Source: Petaurus breviceps papuanus
Lineage: Eukaryota > Chordata > Mammalia > Diprotodontia > Petauridae
Length of the DNA: 64,000 nt
Assembly: GCA_028583685.1 (NCBI GenBank)
Contig: JAMXIF010001194.1
Coordinates: 6,649,303 to 6,713,302, forward strand
Direction of reading: 5' to 3'
Shown: one piece after another, positions 10,931 through 21,078 of the stretch
Numbering within the stretch: position 1 is the stretch's first letter
Layout: every line of letters begins with the position of its first letter
Made by a program: the position numbers and the translations under genes
Notes under the pieces: generated by a model
The model's input: the letters and a program-made list of their open reading frames with translations, nothing else
Told to the model about the DNA's origin: nothing
Databases searched by the model: none

Positions 10931-12108
10931 TACATTTTTGCAGAGTCAGATTATCTTTCCTGAATAATCTTCTATTGTCATTTGTGATCTCCACTATAGT
11001 CCCATCTCTATCAATTTACTTCAAAAGATTCTCCTAGTCAGCTTTTGGAAAGCATACTTGTATTCTCCTGGTCAACTTTAATAACTCCACCTAGCACAGT
11101 CTCTCCATAGACATATAGAATTTGTATTCATGAATGCAATAATACTTTTGAGAGATATATAATTTCTTACTTTGAATGAAAGATAATTCTGTGCTTTCTG
11201 AGTCTTTAAGTCCTTGCTTCCTTTTCAGCAAATAAGACTGATGACAATTTCCAATGATCTTAACCTTTAACTTTGCCGTCAGCATTTGCTAAATGTGCAA
11301 GGCATTGTACAAGGTAGACAGAGAACTGTGGGAAGTCTGAGGGTCTAGTGCTGCGTTCTATGGACTTGCTTCTTATGAATGATGCTCAGAGTCATTGACT
11401 TTCTTTTTTCTTTGGTAGCCCTACTCTGGTTTTAATTAGTTTATGCTAAATATTTGGGAACTCCGCCTCTTTTCAACAACATAATTTTCTTTGTGAGACC
11501 CCTTTTAAACCTTCATTTAATGTTGGAAGACCTTAAAAATGTCTTGCTTTTAGGCTAGACCCTCCTATTCTAAATAACTGTTTTCATTCCTGGAATTTTA
11601 GCCCATATAATACATTCTCAACTGGAGTCACTCCTAATACCCATGCATAACATTAACTGTCCCCGACATGTAGCATTGGAGTGTTGTGTGTGACTCAGAG
11701 GGAGGCAAAATAAACATCCCTAGCTCTTTTACCCCCTACCCTTATCCAAGGGACTCTAATTCCTGCCAGGAAGGGAAGCAGGAGATGGGGACCAGAAGCT
11801 TGTCTGTTCTGCTCTCCTCAGAGAATGGGGACCTGGCTAGAATTATATCTATCTGCTCCCTTAAATGTTGTTAGTCTAAGGGAAATAGTTTTTAGGTTCA
11901 AGCTAACTTCTGATTACTGTTTCTTTAATGGAGAAGAGAAGACCCAAGCTTTATATCCAAGGATTGACTTCCTTTCCACCAAATTCTAGTTCCACAATAA
12001 ATACACATACAGTAAATTGCAAAGAAACATTTATTTAAGTCAATAGCCAAACAGAAATAAGGGAAAGTACATAGGAGAAAATATACCAAATAATAGAATG
12101 AAGGAGTT
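10931..12108. other. No gene seen
   Basis: Unassigned sequence; frames of 60-64 codons occur by chance and have no domain. Confidence 0.5.
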
Positions 12109-12112
12109 TGTT

Positions 12113-12160
<48 letters not shown>

Positions 12161-12373
12161 NNNNNNNNNNNNNNNNNNNNNNNNNNNNNNNNNNNNNNNN
12201 NNNNNNNNNNNNNNNNNNNNNNNNNNNNNNNNNNNNNNNNNNNNNNNNNNNNNNNNNNNNAGAAATAAAAAAAAAAAAAATAATAAAAAAAAAAGAAAAA
12301 CAGAACAAAAGGAAAATAGAAAGAAGAAAAAATACAAAAAAAAAAAAATAAAAAATAAGATAAGAAAGAGACT

Positions 12374-12410
<37 letters not shown>
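12109..12410. repeat. (GA)n and A-rich low-complexity tract with gap
   Basis: (GA)n at 12115-12160, the gap, A-rich sequence with scattered G (12261-12370), then a second (GA)n at about 12372-12409. Two long Ser/Leu frames across it are artefacts. Confidence 0.93.
12161..12260. other. Assembly gap of 100 N
   Basis: Exactly 100 N, a conventional placeholder length, placed within a GA repeat. The true missing length is unknown. Confidence 0.99.
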
Positions 12411-12413
<3 letters not shown>

Positions 12414-13640
12414 AAGATTGCATCATTGCATCTAAGGGGATGTTCCCTCAAGTCCTTAGTGAAGCAAGCAGGGAATAGTAATATGATGAAGATTGCCAAT
12501 TCCTCTCATGTTGGTTTCTTCCCATAGTCTTATTTTCCCTTTATCAAACTTATGTGGAGTTTTGCATAATCCATTTTCTCTCTGGAAGCCAGAAGTACCT
12601 GAGGCTACTTACTACAAAAGAAACTCAAAGGAAGTCTAAAGCAAATGTTAAGACTTGAACAGACTCAAGAGGTCAAAGAGAGTGAATCTCTCCTTTCTCA
12701 TGCTCTTACAAAGTATGCCACACCCCTCACGCAGGCATGTGGCATTGATCTCCACCAATAAGGAGAGTATCTCATACCAATGGACATGGGCTGCACATGA
12801 ACTGTGGACCACTTGAAGCAAATACAGGTTTAAACATTTTCCTTCATTTTTTTTGAGCAAAATGCACATGGGTGTCCTATGTTCTCTATTTATGGTTTTG
12901 GAAATATAAATATCTTTAGGAAGGACCTGAGATATCATTTGGAGGAAGAAATGTGAGAAAATGTTCAAGCAGTGCTCAGCAGTGTGATATTTTTCAAGAC
13001 TCTATGTGACATTTAGGACCACTTTCTGTGCTGATGATAAAATCTGTTGATCTTTGTTGGTATGATGAATTGGGAGAAGTATGTAATTTGAGGAAGCAGT
13101 TTTCCGTTTAAGAGTCCTGCTCTTCATTATGTAATGAAGTAACCCTAAAAGACTATATTAGAGAAGCACCCCAAAAGCTTCAAAGATGACCAGATCACAT
13201 GTCTTTTGTCTGAGGACCACTCTAATTCTGTTCAGGGAAGAACACCATTGCATTAGCTATGGGATGATAAATTTTTCAGCCATAGCTATTCATTAAAGCC
13301 ATCCCACAGAGAAGCTGAAATCTGTACTGGCAAAGGAAACCTTCCCACTGGTGAAATCGTGGGCCCCTAAATCATAAAGCAAATGGATAATGTTATCCAC
13401 TGAGAATCATGACGTCAACTGGATTCTCATTTTTACAGAAATGCAAAGGTTGCAAACTAAACCCTCATGCTGCTTAGTTATAAGATTTATTCTGTCCAGT
13501 TCTCTAGTTAGAGGTTAGAAAGTAGACTGTGATAAACGCATGGAGCAAAGTTGTGAATGGCTGTAGGAAAAGAAGGTTTTTTCCTCTAAATTGTGTGTGA
13601 ATGCTTAGTTGTGACTCTGGTCCTGCTCTTTCAGGTACTT
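12411..13640. other. No gene seen
   Basis: Unassigned, apparently low in repeats. A 106-codon minus-strand frame at 12648-12968 has no recognisable domain. Confidence 0.5.
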
Positions 13641-14321
13641 CCCTGGGGACGAGATTAATAGGGCAGGGAGAGGGCTTAATTCATATGGATCAACTCTGTC
13701 ACTTGTGCTAATTTTGGCCTGACAGTTAACACCAAGACAATCCAGGTTCTCCTCCAGCCAGCACAGCACCATCCGTATGTGGAACTATCAGTTATAGCAA
13801 ACGGAGAAGTTTTGAATGCTGTGGATAAGTTCTCTTACCTTGGCAGGATACTTTCCAGGGATGTTCACATAGATGATGAGGTTGACACATGCTTTGCCAG
13901 AGCTAGCTCAGTGTTTGAGAGACCCTGAAGGAAAGTGTGGGAGAGAAGAGGTATTAGGCTGCCTACCAAACTGAAGGTCTACAGAGCTTTTGTGCTGACC
14001 TCAGTGCTGTATGATTACGAAACCCAGATAGTATACTAATACCATGCCAGGAAATTGAATTGATTTCCATCCGAATGGTCTTGGGAAGATTATAAAGATC
14101 ACTTGGCAAGATCAGGTATCAGATACTGAGCTCCTTTCTTGAGCTAAACTGCTAAACATTCAAACCCTATGGCAGAGAGCACAACTCTGATGGACTGGTC
14201 ACATTGTTTGTATGCTTAACATACCTTTACCTAAGACTGTTTTACAGAGAACTCACACAAAGCACACTACCATGGAGGTCAGAATAAGTGATACAGATTT
14301 CCCCTCCTCAGAATGACTAAG

Positions 14322-15116
14322 ATGGAGTCTATGTTGGAGCCGCGGTTAGGTTTGTGGGCCGGGGGCCCCTCACCGGGCCAGTTCTACCGCATCCCGCCCC
14401 TCTCAGGAGCTCTCCCGGGGCCGGACACCACTGTCTTCGGAAGCCCGATTATTCGGACGCAGAACCCAATGGTGACAGGGACCTCTGTCCTAGGTGTGAA
14501 ATTTGAGGGAGGCGTAATAATTGCAGCTGATACGCTGGGTTCCTATGGCTCCCTGGCTCGTTTCCGAAATATCTCTCGAATCATGCATGTCAACAACAAT
14601 ACCATGCTTGGTGCCTCAGGGGATTATGCTGATTTCCAGTATGTGAAGCAAGTCATTGACCAGATGGTGATTGACGAAGAGCTACTCGGTGATGGACACA
14701 GCTATAGCCCCAAAGCCATCCATTCTTGGTTGACGAGAGCCATGTACAGCCACTGCTCCAAGATGAACCCACTCTGGAACACCATGGTCATTGGAGGCTA
14801 TGCTGATGGGGAAAGCTTCCTCGGCTATGTGGACATGCTTGGTGTAGCCTATGAAGCCCCTACGCTGGCCACTGGTTATGGTGCCTACTTGGCCCAGCCC
14901 TTGATGCGAGAGATTTTGGAAAAGAAGCCAATTCTAAGCCAGGCAGAGGCACGGGAGCTGGTGGAGCGCTGCATGCGTGTGTTGTACTACCGAGATGCCC
15001 GATCTTATAACAGGTTTGAAATTGCCACAGTGACTGAGAAAGGAGTTGAAGTGGAGGGACCTCTGTCTGCGGAGACCAATTGGGATATTGCCCACCTGAT
15101 CAGTGGCTTTGAGTGA
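14322..15116 (+). CDS. PSMB4: Proteasome 20S subunit beta 4 (beta7), intronless retrocopy with intact frame
   Basis: This encodes a protein that closely matches vertebrate PSMB4, a non-catalytic beta-ring subunit of the 20S proteasome. Read from the ATG at 14322 it has 264 residues, the same length as human PSMB4 as I recall it. The N-terminal part (residues 1-45) corresponds to the cleaved propeptide ([15 protein letters not shown] at 11-25). The mature N terminus begins at Thr46 ([19 protein letters not shown]) and a beta-type proteasome fold follows ([86 protein letters not shown]), ending [15 protein letters not shown] prefer 14322 because its context AAGATGG is strong and the length matches. 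An in-frame ATG at 14313 would add Met-Thr-Lys. No stop or frameshift interrupts it. Arg-to-His/Cys replacements relative to remembered human PSMB4 at residues 89, 144 and 145 look like CpG decay, which hints at a pseudogene that has not yet lost its frame. No promoter came with the copy, so expression is undetermined. Confidence 0.9.
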   Translation: MESMLEPRLGLWAGGPSPGQFYRIPPLSGALPGPDTTVFGSPIIRTQNPMVTGTSVLGVKFEGGVIIAADTLGSYGSLARFRNISRIMHVNNNTMLGASGDYADFQYVKQVIDQMVIDEELLGDGHSYSPKAIHSWLTRAMYSHCSKMNPLWNTMVIGGYADGESFLGYVDMLGVAYEAPTLATGYGAYLAQPLMREILEKKPILSQAEARELVERCMRVLYYRDARSYNRFEIATVTEKGVEVEGPLSAETNWDIAHLISGFE

Positions 15117-15238
15117 TGCAGTTTTATCTCCAGCCTCGGCTATTGGGTCCTAACTATTCCTGGCTCTGCTATTAAGGCCATGTTGGCTGCCCCAGGACTT
15201 GAGATTTGACTTTTTCCTTTTATAAGAGATTGGTAGGA

Positions 15239-15244
15239 AATAAA
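15239..15244 (+). promoter_or_regulatory. AATAAA polyadenylation signal of the PSMB4 retrocopy
   Basis: Canonical hexamer about 15 nt before the A tail, inherited from the parental mRNA. Confidence 0.93.
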
Positions 15245-15688
15245 TCATTCTGGACCTCCAAAAAAAAAAAAGAATAAGTGATACAAGGACAATCTTAAGG
15301 TCTCTTTGAAGAACTTTGGAAGTGATTGTGAGACATGGGAGGCATTGGCACAGGAACACTTGCCATGACATGCCAGTATTAAAGAATGTGAGAGGCTCTA
15401 TGAGCAAAGCAGAATCGGAATAGCTCAAAAGAAACGTGAGATTCCCAAATTTAGACATCTCCCCTGCAAATGTTTGTATGCAATATGTGTGCCTAACCCA
15501 TGGGAGAGTTTTCTGAGCTCATATTGGTCTGATTAACCACAGTTGGACACATTGTACCATGACCCTGACATAGTGATGTCATTTTGGTCCTCTTTGAGAA
15601 TGGACAACAACCAGTTAAATATGGTAGGGAACACCTAGTTCTACCCCTTTATTTTATAAAATATTAGAACTGGTGTTTGTTTAAGATT

Positions 15689-16009
15689 GTGTGTGTGTGT
15701 GTGTAAGAGATAGACAGACATAGACAGGTAGAGAGACAAAGATCAATCAATAAAACATTTATTAAGCACCTTCTGTGTTCTAGGTACTGAGAGACAGAGA
15801 GAGAGATAGAGACTGAAAGATATGGACAGAGGCACAGAGATGCAGAGAGAGATACAGAGAGGATGACAGAACAGATAAAGGGAGACAGAAATAGAACCAG
15901 AGAGACAGAAAAAGAGATAGAGGCAGAGAATTAGATATAAAGCATTAATGAAGCATGTGCTATATGCCAAGTACTGTGCTAAGCAGTAGGAATGAGATTT
16001 TACCAAAGT
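15689..16009. repeat. GACA/GAGA-rich tract with L2 ends
   Basis: (TG)n at 15689-15706, then GACAGA/GAGA-rich sequence to about 15938. Two reverse-strand L2 terminal scraps are embedded: about 15742-15790 (AAAACATTTATTAAGCACCT) and 15945-16005 (GCCAAGTACTGTGCTAAGCA). A 135-codon minus-strand Ser/Leu-rich frame here is an artefact of the repeat. Confidence 0.8.
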
Positions 16010-17086
16010 TGGGGTAGAATGATGGTGGGTAGGATGCTGGGGAGCAATGTGGTGTGATTTCAGGGGCCCTGGAAAGGGTCTATAACCCAAAATGTAACTC
16101 TGCTGCCTGGCCCACTGGCATCTTGGAATGTGTCCCTGTTTAAAATTCAAATATATCTGAACTAATCTTCAACTGAATTTGTCAGATCCTTTCCTGATAG
16201 TAAGAAGGGAAGAGATAATCAAAATATTTTGGACTTCTCAGTTCTAAAGTTACTCTTCCAGGTCTCCAATTTGACACCTCTATGATTCAATTACAGGTGC
16301 TTTTTTGTAAGCATAGAAAAGGCAGGTAAACACGAGGCTTTGGAACTAGATTATATATAAGACAAACATCTCAATTGTTTCCTGTGCATCGGGCTATTAA
16401 TACACAATGGAGTCTTTGAACAGGTTTTTTTTTTTCTGTTTGAGGGCAAAGATTCTGTGAACATCAGTGCCATTAAGAGTGAAGTGCACTGGTACCTCTC
16501 AGAGACTGTCTTGTCTAATTGGAGGCCTCATAAGGCTTACTATGTGACTGTGCAATTAAATCTCAGCCCAATGATTAAAGAAAAATATGTATATATATGT
16601 ATATGTATATAGTTTTTGCAGACCTGTGAAAATTCATTCTTTAGTAGTGAATTGGCACCATTGGCATCTGACATTTGGAGAGATTGAATTGTGAATTTAG
16701 ATCTCCATTTTCCATGTAATTCCCATGTATGATATCAAAGGAAAAGTTATTTTTTCCTTCCACAGAAAATTAAGGTTCTGTGCATATAGCTTTTTTCCTC
16801 TTTGATATATTTTAATTATATATACTTTAGACAAACTCTGCTGATGAACAGTGAGCTGGGCTTAGAATTGAACAGGAGGAGAGAAGTGGGGTGGATAGAT
16901 TTTGAGGATATTAGGAAGTGTTTTCAATGATCCCAAGCTACTTACTGTTCTTAAGTCTAACTTTTTAAAAAATACCAATATTTTTGCATTGATGTTATAT
17001 GACTGTAGAATCTTGGAACCACACAATCTTAAAAGAATAAAGTTTTCTGGAGATATAAAGGACAGTGGGCAGTCTACTGGTGGGAA
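16010..17086. other. No gene seen
   Basis: Unassigned; a short (TATG)n run lies at about 16588-16612. Confidence 0.5.
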
Positions 17087-17300
17087 TAAGTAGGCTGTCA
17101 CAAATTGCTAACAATGACTTACCCATGAGTAAAGACATAAAAAAATTTCTAAAGATGACTGGAAAAGGAGGTGGGCCAGTCACATATTGAGAGTCAGGGG
17201 TAGCAGATGGACAGTCTGAGTGATGCTCTGGTACTATTGAGATATTAAAAGAACTAGACAAAGGCTTCTGGTATATCAAACAGCTCTCAGTATAGAAAAT
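17087..17300 (+). mobile_element. LINE ORF2-like 3' fragment, family unnamed
   Basis: GGAGGTGGGCCAGTCACATA, then AGATGGACAGTCTGAGTGAT, gives a W-A-G-H-type peptide common near the C terminus of LINE proteins. Weakly similar pieces occur at 48570-48800 and 53215-53430. Family and strand are inferred. Confidence 0.4.
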
Positions 17301-19594
17301 TTCTAGAAAGATGGGGACAAGAATCACATATGATGAAAAGCTTTAGAGGGTTAAAATCTGTACCACAGGAGGGAATATCTTCCTTGATGAGATTATCAAT
17401 CACTGACTCATCAAAATATCACAGTATATATGATAAATTTTCAAAGAGCATTGTTACAATTTGGGAATGTTGGAAAATTGGGATTGGATATCCAGGTGAC
17501 TGATCTGTGTCTTGCTATTATATTCCAGAGAAGTTCTGAAATTGACCATGGTTCCATTAATTTTTAAGTCAAATTAACAAGGGTACTGATTTGGGGAATA
17601 TAACATTTTTTTTCTTCTCTTGTGAGAGATATTATATATAAATTCTCCTGCTGGACCTAAACAATTCTCTATATATTTGAGGTCATTTCTATTTACTTCT
17701 TCATTTATTTCTGTCACTAGCATTATTGTTCCCTTTCTTTCACTAATACAGAATCACAGAGACAGTCAGGGTGCAAAGGACAAAGTGCAACGATCAGTTC
17801 AAGGGACTAGGGTGTGTTTTATTTCTTCTAAATAGTGTAGCAAGTCAACTCACCTGTCCTATTTAGAAAGTGAACTTAAGAATATTTTTGGAGATTTCTA
17901 GAAAAGGGAATTAAATTGGTTAATTGCTGAAAAGTTAAAATTTTATAGGAGAAGTTTGAAATTTTCATAAACGATAGAGATGAAAAGGTCGGTGTTTAAA
18001 TCTGTTTCTATAACAGATGGCTCCCAGAGTGAGCAGAGATCTGAATTCACTTTCTGGGCTCAGCCACTCTTCATAAAGGCGGTCGTGTGGTTTATGACAT
18101 CAGTGGAGCCCCTGGAGTGAATTACGGTCCAGCCTTGTATTCACTCTGGTGCCATCTATTATGCTACTGTGTATAATGTTGATTAGGAAGGTGTCTTTGA
18201 TAGCTCAGTGGAGGAAAAAGAGCTTGTGTTAGAGGACAGAATTACAATAATGGTTAGAGACAAAGGTACATAAAAAGGGGGTTGGACATTAACAGCCCTT
18301 TAAATTTGTGTGTAAGAATGTGGAATAAGACTGTATCAAGTCATGTAAAATGATATGTTCCACATTTATGAACGTAAGATTTTTTTCCTTGTCCATGCCC
18401 CAAATAATTTCCAATTAAGGCCACTGAATTTCTAAGAAAAAATTATGCCTTTTATCAAACACTATACATTGAAAATATGTTTCACCAGTAATTTCTCTTG
18501 CTTGGGGAAAGTGCTATCACTCTGGGATCTTGAAAACCACTAGAAAAGGGACTATAGGTCAAATTCCATGACAACTAACCTCATGGGATAGTCAAAATGG
18601 GTTATCTCTCCTGAAATGTGGTTGCATCAAATACTGTTTGATGTAAGCCTTTGGTTGGGGCTTGGAAATTTTTGTGTGTACGATAGAGAAAATTTTATGG
18701 TAATGGAATTTGTTGTAACACGGTTTGACCTGGAACAAATGAAAGAGATTAAAGGGTATAGAAATGATCTAAGAAAAGATAGGCATTGGAAAACAGCAAG
18801 TGAATCCCCACCCACCTGAGTGGATATTTTTTGACAAGTGCATATAATAACAAGGTATAGCACTAAAGCCAGGATATCCAAAGCAGCTGATGTGTGCTTT
18901 ATGTGGTCCTAAGAATAGCACCTTTCATGCGTGAATTTCAGACCGCTACAAATAAGCATTCTTCATCTTAAAGCAACTTAAAAATGAGGATGTGGAAGCT
19001 TAGAGAGTTATTTGCTGAGACTTCTAGTTCGTTGTCATGACCACTTATAGAAGCTACTGCAAGAGATAGTACAGAGACTTTCTGAAGACTCAGTCATCTA
19101 AAAATCACCTTTGGGTCTGCTGTTTGGGGGTGATACTTGAGACTTTCCTGTGTGTCAGAAAGATGCATTTCCTTGCACATGGTACTTCCAGAAAAGGTGT
19201 TTCATCAACAGAAATGCTGATTCTCTGGCTTCATAATGCTATATTTAGAAATGACATTTACATTTGCACAGATCAACAAACTCCCATTTAGACACAGTTT
19301 CCAAGAGCATCGCAAATACTGAGGGTGATGGCTTTTTATCTTTCATTGTTCTTTGTTCTAAGTATGAAGTAGTAAAAAATCTTTTGAGTATTTAAATTGG
19401 CCACTGAGGGGATGAAATTAATTATAATAAAGGTTCGTACCTCATCTTTAAGACATCAAATTAAGCTAATTATTACTTTTTTTTTACAAAGACTGCCAAC
19501 AAAAATGATAATTAAATTAACTTATAAATCAAGGGGTAAATCCTTATCCCAAACTTCATGGCCATTTATATGACAAAAATCAAACAAATTAACA
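17301..19594. other. No gene seen; repeat-poor stretch
   Basis: Almost no recognisable interspersed repeat over 2.3 kb. The sequence at about 18020-18185 (GACATCAGTGGAGCCCCTGG) may be an ancient amniote repeat or conserved element, but I cannot assign it. Confidence 0.45.
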
Positions 19595-19924
19595 AGCAAC
19601 AAACAAATAAATAGGACTTGAAATTGAATTTATCCTTTATTGTTTTTACCTTGAATTTTAAAATATTTACAATTTTATATATACATGTGTGTATATATGT
19701 GTGTGTATGCATACATATACACACATATATAATCTCCACCACAATTGTCACACCTAACCTCTTTCCTTGCTAGCAACAAACAAATAAATAGGACTTGAAA
19801 TTGAATTTATTCTTTATTGTTTTTACCTTGAATTTTAAAATATTTACAATTTTATATATATACATGTATGTATATATGTGTGTGTATGCATACACATACA
19901 CACATATATAATCTCCACCACAAT
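19595..19924. repeat. Tandem duplication, about 151-153 bp units, period 177 bp
   Basis: Copy 1 is 19595-19745 and copy 2 is 19772-19924, separated by 26 bases. Both run from AGCAACAAACAAATAAATAG to ATATATAATCTCCACCACAA and include a TATG/TGTG/CACA microsatellite. They differ at only about three bases plus one 2-bp length change, so the duplication is recent. Confidence 0.95.
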
Positions 19925-20120
19925 AGGATCATAGATTTTAAACAGAAAGTGCCCTTCAATGTCCTTGAGTCCAACCCCCATGTTTTATATGTGAGGAAGC
20001 TACTGGTCAGAGAGAAGTTAGGTGACATGTCCAAGGTCATGCAGGTGGTAAGTGCCTAAAGTAGAATGTGAACAAAAGACTTCCTGACTCCAAGTACAGC
20101 ATTCCATCCAGTATGTCAGA
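19925..20120 (-). repeat. MIR-related SINE
   Basis: ATAGGATCATAGATTTTAAA, CAATGTCCTTGAGTCCAACC, GACATGTCCAAGGTCATGCA and GACTTCCTGACTCCAAG in reverse-strand MIR order. Confidence 0.75.
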
Positions 20121-20939
20121 TAATTGCTAGGAACTTTACTGCCCTTCCCCTCCCCTACCTCACACTCCCAAAATCTACTCAAGGTTTTCTAGAGAATTTT
20201 GAACTCAAAGGATTTTAAATACCCAGGGAGGCTGGCCTATTGCTATTTTGAATTCCGAGAGGATTTCCTTTTTACTTAAAATAAAATTATTTTGTTAAAG
20301 TCTGTGTTTTTTTTTTAAGATAGGTTTGGGATGTACTGGTTCTGTTGGTATTTCTCACAACTGTTAATAACAAAGGAAATTTAAATCTTCCTTCTTAGAA
20401 TTTTTGGTCAAAAGAAGGTAAGGCCAACTCTTCAACTTCCTTCCAGCTCTAGGAGCTATGACTGAGTTTGGGTTTTAAATATTTATTGTCTGGGGGTGCC
20501 TCATCAGGGTCCCCTATCAGGTCATGGATATGTGAACCATTAGAGGGCAGTACACTCTTTCAAGGAAAGAGTAAAAACCGGGTGTTTTCCTGCCACAGCC
20601 AATAGGATTTGTTTGATTAAATGGCAAACACCTTTGGTATAAAAATTAGGATAATATAGAAGTGACTCTTTCATGGGTTGCTTACTGTTATCATAATCAT
20701 AGGGATTTAAAGATTCTTATTAAACATAGATACAATATGCTGGGGCATTGTCAGCTACGTACATTTCAAAGTTTTAGTATTTGTTGTCTTCTATTGATGA
20801 TGAATTGAGCTCAGAGAAGGGAAGCTGGATCTGCCTTGCAGGGCACTGGTAGCGAATTCTCATTTTAATCCAGTGTTCTGTCTGTCAGTAGGGTATTGAG
20901 TATCCTTTATGTATTCTGAAGAAATAGCTTAGAGAGAAG
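20121..20939. other. No gene seen
   Basis: Unassigned and low in recognisable repeats. Confidence 0.5.
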
Positions 20940-21078
20940 CAATGCCAGTGTACTGCAGGAAGTAACCAAGGAATGTAAATGCCAGTTACTGCAGGAAGTA
21001 ACCAAGGAATGTAAATGCCAGTTACTGCAGGAAGTAACCAAGGAATGTAAATGCCAGTTACTGCAGGAAGTAACCAAG
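20940..21078. repeat. 36-bp minisatellite, about 3.5 copies
   Basis: Unit ACTGCAGGAAGTAACCAAGG plus AATGTAAATGCCAGTT starts at 20952, 20988, 21024 and 21060. The copies are nearly identical except for the outer edges. Each junction contains GTTACT-GCAGGA-AGTAAC, a perfect 6-bp stem with a 6-base loop. Because 36 is a multiple of 3, the minus strand shows an in-frame 12-residue repeat (WLLPAVTGIYIP), which is not evidence of a gene. Confidence 0.96.

Larger units (their letters stand above)
14281..15285 (+). mobile_element. PSMB4: Retrotransposed PSMB4 mRNA copy with 15-bp duplication
   Basis: The unit consists of a 26-nt 5' leader (14296-14321), an uninterrupted coding frame, about 143 nt of 3' untranslated sequence, AATAAA at 15239-15244 and an A tail (about 15260-15270). 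It is bounded by perfect direct repeats AGAATAAGTGATACA at 14281-14295 and 15271-15285. The vertebrate PSMB4 gene is split into several exons and this copy has no introns, so it arose by reverse transcription of a spliced, polyadenylated mRNA, probably by L1 machinery. The target was the RTE element: the bases before and after the duplication rejoin into continuous RTE sequence. Confidence 0.97.
13641..15619 (+). mobile_element. RTE-type LINE 3' part, split by the PSMB4 retrocopy
   Basis: From 13721 the sequence encodes the C-terminal reverse-transcriptase region of an RTE protein (LTVNTKTIQVLLQPAQHHPY, then DKFSYLGRILSRDVHIDDEV and FARASSVFE). A stop/frameshift follows, and a shifted frame reads RLPTKLKVYRAFVLTSVLY. 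The element resumes after the retrocopy (15271) and ends in the RTE 3' tail (GTGATGTCATTTTGGTCCTC, GGACAACAACCA). It is 5'-truncated and not coding-competent. A second RTE 3' end at 26058-26335 shows the same tail without an insertion. The left border is approximate. Confidence 0.82.

Noticed and set aside
11925-12499. Long Ser-Leu minus-strand frames across the gap
   Set aside because: They consist of a GA dinucleotide repeat plus undefined bases.
13641-15619. Reading the RTE and PSMB4 frames as one fused gene
   Set aside because: The 15-bp duplication and A tail show PSMB4 is a separate later insertion, and the RTE frame is already broken.
15743-16150. 135-codon Ser/Leu-rich minus-strand frame
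   Set aside because: It is the complement of a GACAGA/GAGA-rich tract.
20940-21078. Possible CRISPR-like array with palindromic repeats
   Set aside because: The units are contiguous with no spacers, and the window is vertebrate DNA; it is a minisatellite.
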